A stretch of DNA of 64,000 nt, taken from NCBI RefSeq assembly GCF_034008635.1, contig NZ_CP125378.1:3713501-3777500 (forward strand), read 5' to 3'. The notes beneath the pieces were generated by a model that saw nothing but the letters and a program-made list of their open reading frames with translations, did not search any database and was not told the origin of the DNA. The stretch comes from Pseudomonas sp. P8_229 (GTDB lineage: Bacteria > Pseudomonadota > Gammaproteobacteria > Pseudomonadales > Pseudomonadaceae). Made by a program: the position numbers and the translations under genes. Position 1 is the first letter of the stretch, and every line of letters begins with the position of its first letter. Below, in pieces: positions 54,031 to 63,520 of this stretch.

Positions 54031-54099
54031 CTATCGCGAGCAGGCTCACTCCTACAGTTGATCGCGTTCCCCTGTAGGAGTGAGCCTGCTCGCGATAGA
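54031..54099. repeat. REP pair in tail-to-tail order
   Basis: Outward-pointing REP copies of the gagtgagcctgctcgcgata type with a spacer of about 20 bp. It abuts the 3' end of the pseudogene, whose final codons run into the repeat. Confidence 0.8.
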
Positions 54100-54117
54100 G
54101 CCAGCGAAATCACCGCG

Positions 54118-55044
54118 CTAATGCCCTGACTGCCACGGCTGCCCCAACGACACTGGCGCATACAACCGTGTGCGCACCGCATCCCGCGACAACAGCACCA
54201 ACACCACAATCGTCGCCACATACGGCAGCATCGCCAGCAAGCTCGACGGAATCGCCAGCCCCAATCCCTGCGCCACCAGGTGCAGGATGCTGGCGAGGCC
54301 GAACAGGTAGGCCCCGAGCAACAGGCGCCACACTCGCCAACTGGCAAACACCACCAGCGCCAACGCGATCCAGCCGCGCCCGGCGGTCATGTTTTCGGCC
54401 CACATCGGCGTGTACGCCAGCGACAGATACGCCCCGGCCAACCCGGCCATTGCCCCGCCAAATAGCACCGCCAACGTACGCACGGTCAACACCGGCAAGC
54501 CCATCGCACTGGCTGCATCCGGGTTCTCGCCAACCGCCTGAATGATCAACCCGACACGACTTTTGATGATCACCCATGCCACCAGCGCAAACAGGGCGAA
54601 CGACAGGTACACCAGCAAGTCCTGAGCAAACAGCATGCGCCCGATCAGCGGAATGCCACTCAAGTACGGAATCGCCAACGGCTCGAAACCGCTCAGCGGC
54701 TTGCCGACCCACGCGGCACCAATAAAGGTCGACAGCCCCACACCAAAAATCGTCAGCGCCAGTCCGGTTGCGACCTGATTGGCATTGAACACCAGCGCCA
54801 CCAGGGCAAACAGCGACGACAACAGCATCCCCGCGAGCATCGCCAGCAACACGCCGAGCCACAGGTTGCCGCTGTTGAGCGCGACGATAAAACCGATCAC
54901 CGCACCGAACAGCATCATTCCTTCCTGGCCGAGGTTGAGCACGCCGCTCTTCTCACAGATCAGCTCACCCAGCGCTACCAACAGCAGGGGCGTGCCGCAA
55001 CGCACCATGGCGTAGAAAATATTGCTCAACAGATCGATATCCAT
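54118..55044 (-). CDS. Nucleoside ABC transporter permease (second)
   Basis: A 308-residue BPD_transp_2-type permease with about 8-9 helices. The conserved part LGELICEKSGVLNLGQEGMM near the N-terminus is typical of the purine nucleoside/BMP-type permeases (PnrD, YufQ, NupQ). The ATG overlaps the upstream permease stop (TGATG). It forms the import channel with the adjacent permease, ATPase and the BMP-binding protein. Confidence 0.9.
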   Translation of the reverse strand: MDIDLLSNIFYAMVRCGTPLLLVALGELICEKSGVLNLGQEGMMLFGAVIGFIVALNSGNLWLGVLLAMLAGMLLSSLFALVALVFNANQVATGLALTIFGVGLSTFIGAAWVGKPLSGFEPLAIPYLSGIPLIGRMLFAQDLLVYLSFALFALVAWVIIKSRVGLIIQAVGENPDAASAMGLPVLTVRTLAVLFGGAMAGLAGAYLSLAYTPMWAENMTAGRGWIALALVVFASWRVWRLLLGAYLFGLASILHLVAQGLGLAIPSSLLAMLPYVATIVVLVLLSRDAVRTRLYAPVSLGQPWQSGH

Positions 55045-56150
55045 CACAGCGCTCCGGCGGTTATGGCGGTGGTCGATGTGCGCCGTGCCCAGTGCAGTTT
55101 CAGGCGTGGTCGATAGAGAATCAGCACGTCGCAGGCGAGCAGGAAAAACAGCATCATTCCCTGAAACAGTTGGGTGATCGCTTGGGGCAGATTGAGGGTC
55201 ATCTGCGCACTTTCGCCGCCGATGTACAGCAGCGCCATCAGCAGACTGGAAAACACAATGCCGAGCGGATTGAGCCGGCCGAGGAACGCCACGGTGATCG
55301 CCGCGTAGCCGTAACCCGGCGACACCTGCGGCACCAGTTGGCCGATCGGTCCGGTCACTTCACAGACCCCGGCCAGCCCGGCCAAAGCGCCGCTGATCAG
55401 CAGCGCGAGCCAGATCAGACGCTTCTCGCGAAAGCCGACAAACCCGGCCGCGCGCTTGTCCAGGCCCAGCACTTTTATCTGGAAACCGACGAAGCTTTTC
55501 TGCAGCAACACCCACACTGTCACCAGCGCGAGCAGGGCGAAATACACTCCGGCGTGCGCCCGGCCATCCTCCATCAGCAACGGCAAGCGACTGGCGTCGC
55601 CGAACATCGCCGACTCGGGAAAGTTGTAGCCGGCCGGATCCTTCAACGGCCCGTGCACGCAGAACAGCAACAGGTTCAGCGCGATGTAATTGAGCATGAT
55701 GCTGGTGAGGATTTCGTTGGCGTTGAAGCGCGTGCGCAACCACGCCGTCAGCCCGGCCCAGGCGGCGCCGGCGAAGGTGCCGGTGAGCAGAATCAGCACC
55801 AGCGCCCAACGGCTTTGCATGTCGATGATGTTCACCGCCAGCGCGCTGCCGGCGAGTGCACCGAGCAGCAGTTGACCTTCGGCGCCGATGTTCCAGATCC
55901 GCGCTTGATAAGCCACGGCCAGGCCGAGTGCGCAGAGCAGAATCGGCAGCGCCTTGACCATTAATTCGGAGACGCCATACAGGTCGCTGATTGGTGCAAT
56001 CAACAGGGTGTGCAAGGTTTGCAGCGGATCATGGCCGAGGGCGATGAACAGCAGCGAGCCGCAGCCCAGTGTCAGCAGTGCCGCCAGCAGTGGCGAGCAC
56101 CACAGCATCAGGCGTGATTGCTGGCCACGGGGTTCGAGGGAAAGCAGCAT
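55044..56150 (-). CDS. Nucleoside ABC transporter permease (first)
   Basis: A 368-residue permease of the same family (PnrC/YufP/NupP-like). The motif VAYQARIWNIGAEGQLLLGA matches the core of these proteins; ATG 56150 has GGAG upstream. A much longer open frame continues to 57089 but overlaps the ATPase gene in another frame and is not coding. It lies 14 bp after the ATPase gene. Confidence 0.9.
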   Translation of the reverse strand: MLLSLEPRGQQSRLMLWCSPLLAALLTLGCGSLLFIALGHDPLQTLHTLLIAPISDLYGVSELMVKALPILLCALGLAVAYQARIWNIGAEGQLLLGALAGSALAVNIIDMQSRWALVLILLTGTFAGAAWAGLTAWLRTRFNANEILTSIMLNYIALNLLLFCVHGPLKDPAGYNFPESAMFGDASRLPLLMEDGRAHAGVYFALLALVTVWVLLQKSFVGFQIKVLGLDKRAAGFVGFREKRLIWLALLISGALAGLAGVCEVTGPIGQLVPQVSPGYGYAAITVAFLGRLNPLGIVFSSLLMALLYIGGESAQMTLNLPQAITQLFQGMMLFFLLACDVLILYRPRLKLHWARRTSTTAITAGAL

Positions 56151-56164
56151 GTCGGGAAACTCCG

Positions 56165-57724
56165 TCAGAGCGTGGCCGATGAAGGCGCGTCGTTGAATTG
56201 CCCGGCCATCCAGCCGCCGACGTCGCTCAGCAGGGTGTCGGTGGTGTTTTGCAGGGGCGACAGTCGTCCGGCGCACAGGGCGCCGAGGCGATCGCTGATC
56301 TGGAACAGTTCTTCGAGGTCTTCGGAAATCACCAGAATCGCTGCGCCGGCATCGCGCAAGGCGATCAGCGCCCGGTGAATGGTTGCCGCAGCGCCGACGT
56401 CGACGCCCCAGGTCGGATGCGCGGCGATCAGCAGTTTCGGCTGCTGGAGGATTTCCCGGCCAAGGATGAATTTCTGCAGGTTGCCGCCGGAGAGACTGCG
56501 CGCGGCGGCCTGGGTATCCGGGGTTTTGACCCCGAAGCGTTGAATGATCTGTTGGGCGAGGGCTTCGACTTTGCCGCGCTCGATCAAGCCGTTGCTCACC
56601 AGCCCTTGTTGAAATGCGGTGAGCAGGGCGTTGTCCGCCAGACTCAACTCCGGCACGGCGCCGTGACCGAGGCGTTCGGCGGGAACGAAAGCCAGGCCGA
56701 GTCTGCGGCGCGCATCCGGACGTAAATCGGCGACGGCTTGACCGGCAAAACCAATCGTTGCGGCACTGGCGCGGGGCAGGGGGTGTTCGCCACTGAGCAG
56801 GGCGAGCAATTCGTCTTGGCCATTGCCCGCGACCCCGGCGATGCCGACGATTTCCCCGCTGCGTACCTGCAAGTTTATGGCGGTCAGCGAGCAGCCAAAC
56901 GGATCGGGGTTGTGCCAACTCAAGCCGTTGACCTGTAAGTACGCCGCGCCACCGCTGACCTTCGGGTACTCGCCGATCAATGCCGCCGCTTCGCCGACCA
57001 TCAGCTGCGCCAATTGCTGGTCCGAACATTCGGCGGGGATGCAATGCCCGGCCACCCGTCCGCCACGCAGCACCGTGGCGCTGTGGCACAACGCACGGAC
57101 TTCACCGAGTTTGTGGCTGATGAACAGAATGCTGCAGCCCTCGGCCGCCAGACGACGCAGGGTGATGAACAACTCTTCCGCCTCTTGCGGGGTGAGCACC
57201 GACGTCGGTTCGTCGAGGATCAGCAGGCGGATGTCCTGCATCAGGCAGCGGATGATCTCCACCCGTTGCCGTTCGCCGATCGACAGGCTGTGGACAAGTC
57301 GCTCCGGCTCCAGCGCCATGCCGTAGCGGCGTGAAACCTCACGAATTTTGGGCTCCAGTTGTTTCGGCGTGCCGGCCTTGGCGCCCATCGCCAGGGCAAC
57401 GTTTTGCGCCACGCTGAGGGTTTCGAACAGCGAAAAGTGCTGGAACACCATGCCGATCCCCAAATGTCGGGCCTGCGCCGGATTGCGGATATTCACCCGC
57501 TGGCCCTGCCAGAGCATTTCGCCCGCATCGGCCTGGGTGACGCCGTAGATGATTTTCATCAGGGTACTTTTCCCCGCGCCGTTCTCGCCCAGCAGGGCGT
57601 GGATTTCGCCGGGGGCGATGCTCAGGTCGATGGCGTCATTGGCCAGGCAACCGGGATAGCGTTTGCCGATGTGGCGCAGTTGCAGGCGCGGGGTGGGGGC
57701 GGTGCTTGTAGAAAAGGTGTGCAT
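56165..57724 (-). CDS. Nucleoside ABC transporter ATPase
   Basis: A 519-residue protein with two tandem ABC domains, as in PnrB/NupO/YufO. The first has Walker [10 protein letters not shown], signature [11 protein letters not shown] and Walker B ILDEPTS; the second has a degenerate Walker A ([15 protein letters not shown]) and signature [14 protein letters not shown]. It energises purine nucleoside uptake with the two downstream permeases. A sigma-54-like promoter lies 39 bp upstream. Ribosome binding site is weak (GAGCCTGTC). Confidence 0.9.
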   Translation of the reverse strand: MHTFSTSTAPTPRLQLRHIGKRYPGCLANDAIDLSIAPGEIHALLGENGAGKSTLMKIIYGVTQADAGEMLWQGQRVNIRNPAQARHLGIGMVFQHFSLFETLSVAQNVALAMGAKAGTPKQLEPKIREVSRRYGMALEPERLVHSLSIGERQRVEIIRCLMQDIRLLILDEPTSVLTPQEAEELFITLRRLAAEGCSILFISHKLGEVRALCHSATVLRGGRVAGHCIPAECSDQQLAQLMVGEAAALIGEYPKVSGGAAYLQVNGLSWHNPDPFGCSLTAINLQVRSGEIVGIAGVAGNGQDELLALLSGEHPLPRASAATIGFAGQAVADLRPDARRRLGLAFVPAERLGHGAVPELSLADNALLTAFQQGLVSNGLIERGKVEALAQQIIQRFGVKTPDTQAAARSLSGGNLQKFILGREILQQPKLLIAAHPTWGVDVGAAATIHRALIALRDAGAAILVISEDLEELFQISDRLGALCAGRLSPLQNTTDTLLSDVGGWMAGQFNDAPSSATL

Positions 57725-58261
57725 GACAGGCTCGACTGGCTTGGCGTTGTGCCTGTGGATAAAGCAATTTCCTGGCCATTGAGTCAGGAACCCCCGCCGT
57801 AGCCGTTGCCGCGCGCCGGAACTAGAGCATCGCGCTAAAAAAACTGGGCAGGCGGGCACCAATACAGAGCAAAGCCGTTGATCCGGCTCCACTTTTGCAC
57901 TGTGACAAACTGGTTAAAAAACGAGCAACCGGGTCGAAGCTATGCAGAACCTGCGACTGCGCCAGCCATGAACGGGTTATCCACAGGTTGTTCCACAGTA
58001 TTTGTGCGCAAGCCGAAAAGCCGGGCATAAGCAAAGACCGCTTATCTTCTAATGGTGATAAACAGCTCTAACTATTTGTTTTTACGCGGGATTAATTTTT
58101 TTTCATGTGGATTGGACGAAAAGTGAGCAAATCGCGCAAAGCCACGTGACAGAAGGGTTACAGCGGAATGTGCTCAGGTTATCCACAGTCGGGTGCACAG
58201 CAGATGTGGGCAAGTTATTGGCATAAGCCCTCGGCCATGCGCCCCAAAAGATTGCAGGTTG
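57725..58261. other. Gene-free region with three perfect DnaA boxes
   Basis: No gene is seen in 537 bp. Perfect 9-mers are TGTGGATAA at 57754-57762 and TTATCCACA at 57977-57985 and 58179-58187. Near-matches such as TTGTTCCACA also occur. An AT-rich part lies at 58020-58120. The left end overlaps the sigma-54-like promoter of the ABC operon (first box ends at the promoter edge). Not the usual oriC neighbourhood. Confidence 0.55.
57763..57778 (-). promoter_or_regulatory. Candidate sigma-54 promoter of the ABC operon
   Basis: Minus-strand TGGCCAGGAAATTGCT: GG-N10-GC spacing with a TTGCT -12 element, close to consensus TGGCACG-N4-TTGCW. It is about 39 bp before the ATPase start. Confidence 0.65.
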
Positions 58262-58843
58262 TCAGCGCTGCAGCAGAATCCGCCCCCGGCTCAAATCCGC
58301 CAGTTGCATCTGCAGCAAATCAATCTGCGCCTCACCCACCGCCAACTGCAATTCGACGCCGTTGGCGGTGAAGTTTTCCTCCACCACCAAACCACCCAGG
58401 TCCGCCACCCGCAGTTTCAGCAGCGGCAACTCGGCAAAGCCACAGGCACAGCGCAACGGCACGCGGCTGATCAACTCGGTTTTTTCCGCCGTTTGCAGGC
58501 ACTTGTTCGCGCCGCCGCCATAGGCCCGGGCCAATCCGCCGGTGCCCAGCTGAATGCCGCCATACCAGCGGATCACCAGCACTGCGACCTGATCGCAATC
58601 CTGCGCCTCGATCGCCGCCAGAATCGGCCGCCCGGCGGTGCCGCCGGGTTCGCCATCGTCATTGCTGCGGTATTGATCACCGAGCTTCCACGCCCAGCAG
58701 TTATGCGAGGCGTTCAAGTCGCTGTGTTGCTCGAAGAACGCCTGCGCGTCCGCGGGGCTGCCGATCGGAGCAGCGAAGGTGATAAAGCGGCTTTTGCGAA
58801 TCTCTTCGCGGTACTCGCAAAAACCGCTGAGGGTGAAAGGCAT
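58262..58843 (-). CDS. IMPACT family protein (YigZ-like)
   Basis: A 193-residue protein. The N-terminal IMPACT/UPF0029 domain has EEIRKSRFITFAAPI, CWAWKLGDQYRSNDDGEPGG and VLVIRWYGGIQLGTGGLARAY; a C-terminal DUF1949-like domain follows. Such proteins bind nucleic acids or act in translation stress; biochemical role in bacteria is unclear. It is 8 bp from the TetR gene upstream, so possibly co-transcribed. Confidence 0.88.
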   Translation of the reverse strand: MPFTLSGFCEYREEIRKSRFITFAAPIGSPADAQAFFEQHSDLNASHNCWAWKLGDQYRSNDDGEPGGTAGRPILAAIEAQDCDQVAVLVIRWYGGIQLGTGGLARAYGGGANKCLQTAEKTELISRVPLRCACGFAELPLLKLRVADLGGLVVEENFTANGVELQLAVGEAQIDLLQMQLADLSRGRILLQR

Positions 58844-58851
58844 AAAACGTC

Positions 58852-59502
58852 TTATACGGAAGGTGTGAGGCCGCAGCCTTTGAGGATGATGCGGATCAGG
58901 TTGTTGCCGGCGTCTTCCATGTCTTGCTTGGTCAGCTTGCTGCGCCCGCTGACCCGGCAGATCTGCGTGGCGAAGTCGGCGTAGTGCTGGGTGCTGCCCC
59001 ACAGCAGGAAGATCAGGTGCACCGGATCCACCGGATCCATTTTGCCGGCATCGATCCACGCTTGAAACACTGCTGCCCGACCGTTGAACCAGGCGCGGTA
59101 ATCCTGGTTGAAATATTCGCTCAGGCATTCGCCACCGCTGATCACTTCCATCGCGAAGATGCGCGAGGCTTGTGGCTGGCGGCGGGAGAATTCCATCTTG
59201 GCGCGGATGTAGCGGGTCAGCGCTTCGGCCGGATCGTCATCGGCCGTCAGGGTGTTGAAGGTGCTGTCCCACAGTTCGATGATGTTGCTCAGCACCGCCA
59301 CGTACAACCCAAGCTTGTTGGTGAAGTAGTAATGCAGGTTCGCCTTGGGCAACCCGGCATTCTGGGCGATGGTGTTCATGCTGGTGCCTTTGTAACCGTG
59401 ACGGGCGAACTCGTCTTCGGCGGCTTTGAGGATGGTCTCTTCGTTCTTCTGACGAATGCGGCTGGCGGGCTTGCCGCCGTGGGCTGGGACTTCAAAGGTC
59501 AT
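58852..59502 (-). CDS. TetR/AcrR regulator (RutR-like)
   Basis: A 216-residue TetR-family regulator. The HTH is FARHGYKGTSMNTIAQNAGL followed by PKANLHYYFTNKLGLY, the sequence type of RutR-like pyrimidine/purine regulators; the C-terminal ligand domain (SRRQPQASRIFAMEVISGG) agrees. ATG 59502 has GGAAG upstream. It lies next to an NCS2 permease gene 87 bp upstream, a likely target. Confidence 0.85.
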   Translation of the reverse strand: MTFEVPAHGGKPASRIRQKNEETILKAAEDEFARHGYKGTSMNTIAQNAGLPKANLHYYFTNKLGLYVAVLSNIIELWDSTFNTLTADDDPAEALTRYIRAKMEFSRRQPQASRIFAMEVISGGECLSEYFNQDYRAWFNGRAAVFQAWIDAGKMDPVDPVHLIFLLWGSTQHYADFATQICRVSGRSKLTKQDMEDAGNNLIRIILKGCGLTPSV

Positions 59503-59589
59503 AGGCACTTCCGGTTTGTCTGTGGGTGCAACCAGTTGCGTTGATAACTCACCCACAGGCATCCGACAAGTCCTGATGCAATAAAACCG

Positions 59590-60978
59590 TTACGCCTGTT
59601 CGATCTTGTTCAACGGTGCGGCGGATTCGACGGTTATGGTTTTCGCCTCCGGCAGCAACAGGCAGAGGATGATCGCGGTCAGCCCGCCGCTGGTGATCGC
59701 CGAATCGAACAGGTTCTGCACCAGTTGCGGCAGCAGGTGCAACAGGTTCGGTTGCGCGGCGATGCCCAGGCCGACGCCGAGCGAGGTGGCGATGATCAGC
59801 ATGCTGCGTCGGTCCAGCGGTGACTGCGCAAGAATCCGCACCCCAGCCGCTGCGACGCTGCCGAACATCACCAGCGTGGCGCCGCCGAGTACCGGTTTCG
59901 GAATCTGCTGCAACACCGCGCCGATCATCGGAAACAGGCCGAGACAAAACAGGATCGCGCCGATGTACAAGCCAACATAGCGGCTGGCAACGCCAGTCAA
60001 CTGGATCACGCCGTTGTTCTGCGCGAATGTGGTGTTGGGGAAGGCGCTGAAGGTGGCAGCGATCATGCAGCTCACGCCGTCACCCAGTACGCCGCCGCGC
60101 AAACGGCTTATATAAGAAGGGCCGCTGATGGGCTGGCGGGCGAGCATGCAATTGGCCGTGAGGTCACCGACGGTTTCGATGGTGCTGATCAGATAAATCA
60201 GCGCGACGGGCAGGAAAGCCGTCCAGTCGAAGCTGAAACCGAATTTGAATGGCGCAGGAAGACTGACCAGCGGCAGGTCAGACAATGCCAGCGGAACCAG
60301 TTTGCCGCTGAACCATGCGGCCAGGCTGCCAAGCAGCAGTCCGATAATGATTGCCGACAGCCGCACCCACGGCGTGTTCGAGCGATTGAGCAGGATGATC
60401 GTCAGCAACACGAACACACCCAGTGCCAGATTGCCCGGCGCGCCGAAGTCCGGCGCATTGAAGCCGCCGCCCAGGTCAGTGATGCCGACCTTTATCAGGC
60501 TGATACCGATCAGAGTAATCACGATCCCGGTCACCAGCGGTGTAACGACTCTGCGCAACTGGCCGATGAAACGGCTGAGGACGATCTGCACGATCGCGCC
60601 GAAAAAGCACACGCCGAAGATCATTGCGAGAATGTCTTCCGGGCTGCCGCCACGTTGCTTGACCAGAAAACCGGCGGACAGCACGGCCCCGAGAAAGGCA
60701 AAACTGGTGCCCTGCAAACAGATCATCCCGGCGCCGATACCGAACGGACGGCGCGCCTGAATAAAGGTGCCGACCCCGGAGACCATCAGCGCCATGCTGA
60801 TCAGGTACGGCAAGTGCGCGGTCAGCCCGAGGGCCGAGCCGATCACCAGCGGCGGGGTGATGATGCCGACGAAACTGGCGAGCACGTGTTGTAGGGCGGC
60901 GAGGATTGCGGCCGGCGGTTTGGGGCGGTCGTCGAGGCCGTAGATCAGGTCGCTGGACGGTGCGGAATCTGGCTGCAT
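59590..60978 (-). CDS. NCS2 nucleobase:cation symporter (xanthine/uracil permease)
   Basis: A 462-residue permease with 14 segments. Signatures include LQHVLASFVGIITPPLVIG near the N-terminus, the NCS2 motif region GLFPMIGAVLQQIPKPVLGGA and FPNTTFAQNNGVIQLTGV (the QNxGxxxxT signature). It is closest in feel to XanP/UacT-type xanthine and urate carriers. It takes up purine bases by proton symport and fits the purine salvage block. A sigma-54-like promoter lies upstream. Confidence 0.9.
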   Translation of the reverse strand: MQPDSAPSSDLIYGLDDRPKPPAAILAALQHVLASFVGIITPPLVIGSALGLTAHLPYLISMALMVSGVGTFIQARRPFGIGAGMICLQGTSFAFLGAVLSAGFLVKQRGGSPEDILAMIFGVCFFGAIVQIVLSRFIGQLRRVVTPLVTGIVITLIGISLIKVGITDLGGGFNAPDFGAPGNLALGVFVLLTIILLNRSNTPWVRLSAIIIGLLLGSLAAWFSGKLVPLALSDLPLVSLPAPFKFGFSFDWTAFLPVALIYLISTIETVGDLTANCMLARQPISGPSYISRLRGGVLGDGVSCMIAATFSAFPNTTFAQNNGVIQLTGVASRYVGLYIGAILFCLGLFPMIGAVLQQIPKPVLGGATLVMFGSVAAAGVRILAQSPLDRRSMLIIATSLGVGLGIAAQPNLLHLLPQLVQNLFDSAITSGGLTAIILCLLLPEAKTITVESAAPLNKIEQA

Positions 60979-61019
60979 GGGCGTGGGCTTCTTGTTGAAG
61001 GATCGGGTTGATCCTGCAT

Positions 61020-61035
61020 TGCAAAAAGCTGTCCA
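61020..61035 (-). promoter_or_regulatory. Candidate sigma-54 promoter of the NCS2 permease
   Basis: Minus-strand TGGACAGCTTTTTGCA: GG-N10-GC with TTGCA at -12. It is about 42 bp before the start codon. It matches the other two sites at TGG-N-CAG-N4-TTGCW. Confidence 0.65.
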
Positions 61036-61098
61036 CTTGCTCAGGTTATTGTTTGGTTTACTTACTCCGGCCTAGCGTGGCCGGGCCTCTTCTGGGTT

Positions 61099-62019
61099 TC
61101 AGCGCGTTGCTGCCAGGCTTTCGAGAAAGCTTTCCAGCACCAAATGGGGGCGCCGGCCCTTGCGCGTGACCGATGCAAGGCTCAGGTCGTAGAACCGTGT
61201 TGTTGATTTCAGCGCACGCAAGCGTCCTTGTTGCACCCACAGACTGGCGTAGTGGTCCGGCAGATAACCGATGTAGCGCCCGGTGAGAATCAGAAACGCC
61301 ATGCCCTCACGGTCAGACGCACTGGCGGTGCAATTGAGCGCCTGATAATGCGCCTGAATCTCCGCCGGCAAACGGAAGGTCGGGGCAATCGCGTCCTGAC
61401 TATTAAGGCGCTCATCATCCAGTTGCTTGTCATCGACATAAAACAGCGGATGACCCACCGCGCAGTAAAGCAGCGAGCGTTCGCTGTACAACGGCTGATA
61501 CTCCAGCCCCGACAGCGCACTGGCCTGCGGTACCACGCCGACATGCAGGCGGCCATCGAGTACGCCTTGTTCGACTTCGTTGGGGGCGATCATGCGAATC
61601 TGGATCTGCACGTCCGGCCCGCGTTCCTTCAACTGGGCGAGGGCATGGGTGATGCGCATGTGCGGCAGGGTAACGAGGTTGTCGGTCAGACCGATGATCA
61701 ACTCGCCCCGCAGGTGTTGATGCAGGCCGTTGACCTCAGTGCGAAAACTTTCCAGCGCACTCAACAGTTGCAGCGCCGACTGATAAACCTCGCGACCCTC
61801 TTCAGTCAGCGAGAACCCGGCGCGACCGCGTTGGCACAAACGCAGGCCGAGGCGCTGTTCCAGATCGCTCATCTGCTGGCTGATCGCCGAACGGCCGATA
61901 CCGAGCACGGTTTCCGCCGCCGAGAAGCCGCCGCATTCCACTACGCTACGAAAAATCCGCAGCAGGCGAATATCAAAGTCACTGACCTGGGCCAGCGGAT
62001 CGGGACGGCGGCTGCTCAT
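61099..62019 (-). CDS. bauR: LysR-type activator BauR-like
   Basis: A 306-residue LTTR: helix-turn-helix LLRIFRSVVECGGFSAAETV followed by LGIGRSAISQQMSDLEQRLG, then an effector domain. Divergent position to bauA is that of PAO1 bauR (PA0133), which activates beta-alanine/putrescine catabolism genes. The 138-bp gap should hold its operator. Identification rests on context and family. Confidence 0.78.
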   Translation of the reverse strand: MSSRRPDPLAQVSDFDIRLLRIFRSVVECGGFSAAETVLGIGRSAISQQMSDLEQRLGLRLCQRGRAGFSLTEEGREVYQSALQLLSALESFRTEVNGLHQHLRGELIIGLTDNLVTLPHMRITHALAQLKERGPDVQIQIRMIAPNEVEQGVLDGRLHVGVVPQASALSGLEYQPLYSERSLLYCAVGHPLFYVDDKQLDDERLNSQDAIAPTFRLPAEIQAHYQALNCTASASDREGMAFLILTGRYIGYLPDHYASLWVQQGRLRALKSTTRFYDLSLASVTRKGRRPHLVLESFLESLAATR

Positions 62020-62092
62020 GTTGTTGTTCTCATTGTTTAGCAGTGATCTAACTGAAGGTTAGAAAAGTTGGATTTCACCGACTTTATCCGCG

Positions 62093-62108
62093 TGGCAATT
62101 TAGCTGCA
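62093..62108 (+). promoter_or_regulatory. Weak sigma-54-like element before bauA
   Basis: TGGCAATTTAGCTGCA has GG-N10-GC spacing but CTGCA instead of TTGCA. It lies about 50 bp before the bauA start. It could be chance; a LysR-driven sigma-70 promoter is the alternative. Confidence 0.3.
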
Positions 62109-62157
62109 ACAACGCTTTCTATCTCCCTGATGCTTATGCCCTGCGAGGTTTTGCCCG

Positions 62158-63507
62158 ATGAACTTGCCTGAAAACGCTCCATCGCCACTGGCCAGCCAAT
62201 TGAAGCTGGACGCGCACTGGATGCCGTACACCGCCAACCGTAACTTCCAGCGCGATCCGCGTCTGATCGTCGGTGCCGAAGGCAGCTGGCTGTTCGATGA
62301 CAAAGGTCGCAAGATCTACGACTCGCTGTCCGGTCTGTGGACTTGCGGCGCCGGGCACACCCGCAAGGAAATCCAGGAAGCGGTCGCCAAGCAACTGGGC
62401 ACCCTCGATTACTCGCCAGGCTTCCAGTACGGCCACCCACTGTCGTTCCAACTGGCGGAAAAGATTACTGATCTGACCCCGGGCAACCTGAACCACGTGT
62501 TCTTCACCGACTCCGGCTCCGAGTGCGCCGACACCGCGGTGAAAATGGTCCGTGCCTACTGGCGCCTGAAAGGCCAGTCGACCAAGACCAAAATGATCGG
62601 CCGTGCCCGTGGTTACCACGGCGTGAACATCGCCGGCACCAGCCTCGGCGGCGTCAACGGCAACCGCAAGCTGTTCGGTCAGTCGATGATGGACGTCGAT
62701 CACCTGCCGCACACGCTGCTGGCCAGCAACGCATTCTCCCGTGGCATGCCGGAGCAGGGCGGTATCGCCCTGGCCGATGAGCTGCTCAAGCTGATCGAAC
62801 TGCACGACGCGTCGAACATCGCGGCGGTATTCGTTGAGCCTCTGGCCGGCTCCGCTGGCGTACTGGTTCCGCCACAGGGTTATCTGAAACGTCTGCGCGA
62901 GATCTGCGATCAGCACAACATTCTGCTGGTCTTCGACGAAGTGATCACCGGTTTCGGCCGTACCGGCACCATGTTCGGCGCCACCACCTTCGGCGTGACC
63001 CCGGACCTGATGTGCATCGCCAAACAAGTCACCAACGGCGCGATCCCGATGGGCGCGGTGATTGCCAGCTCCGAGATCTACCAGACCTTCATGAATCAGC
63101 CTACTCCGGAATACGCCGTGGAATTCCCGCACGGCTACACCTACTCGGCGCACCCGGTGGCTTGCGCCGCAGGTCTTGCGGCACTCGACCTGCTGCAAAA
63201 GGAAAACCTGGTGCAGAGCGTCGCCGAGGTTGCACCGCATTTCGAAAATGCCCTGCACGGTCTGAAAGGTTCGAAGAACGTCATCGACATCCGTAACTAC
63301 GGCCTGGCCGGTGCGATCCAGATTGCGGCCCGTGACGGCGATGCCATCGTGCGTCCATTCGAAGCCGGCATGGCCTTGTGGAAAGCCGGGTTCTACGTGC
63401 GCTTCGGCGGCGACACCCTGCAGTTCGGCCCAACCTTCAACAGCAAGCCGCAAGACCTTGATCGTCTGTTCGACGCGGTTGGCGAAGTGCTGAACAAGCT
63501 CGACTGA
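62158..63507 (+). CDS. bauA: Beta-alanine:pyruvate transaminase
   Basis: A 449-residue class III PLP aminotransferase (omega-amino acid:pyruvate type). Asp260 (VFDEVITGFGRTG) binds the PLP nitrogen, and Lys289 (MCIAKQVTNGAIPMGAV) is the Schiff-base lysine. Other features are FTDSGSECADTAVKM and YHGVNIAGTSLGG. It transfers the amino group of beta-alanine to pyruvate, giving malonate semialdehyde, which the next gene's product oxidises. Confidence 0.94.
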   Translation: MNLPENAPSPLASQLKLDAHWMPYTANRNFQRDPRLIVGAEGSWLFDDKGRKIYDSLSGLWTCGAGHTRKEIQEAVAKQLGTLDYSPGFQYGHPLSFQLAEKITDLTPGNLNHVFFTDSGSECADTAVKMVRAYWRLKGQSTKTKMIGRARGYHGVNIAGTSLGGVNGNRKLFGQSMMDVDHLPHTLLASNAFSRGMPEQGGIALADELLKLIELHDASNIAAVFVEPLAGSAGVLVPPQGYLKRLREICDQHNILLVFDEVITGFGRTGTMFGATTFGVTPDLMCIAKQVTNGAIPMGAVIASSEIYQTFMNQPTPEYAVEFPHGYTYSAHPVACAAGLAALDLLQKENLVQSVAEVAPHFENALHGLKGSKNVIDIRNYGLAGAIQIAARDGDAIVRPFEAGMALWKAGFYVRFGGDTLQFGPTFNSKPQDLDRLFDAVGEVLNKLD

Positions 63508-63520
63508 TTGATGTAGAACC

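Noticed and set aside
56151..57089. N-terminal extension of the first nucleoside permease to 681 residues
   Set aside because: The extension is Arg-rich, overlaps the ATPase gene in another frame and precedes a good ATG with ribosome binding site at 56150.
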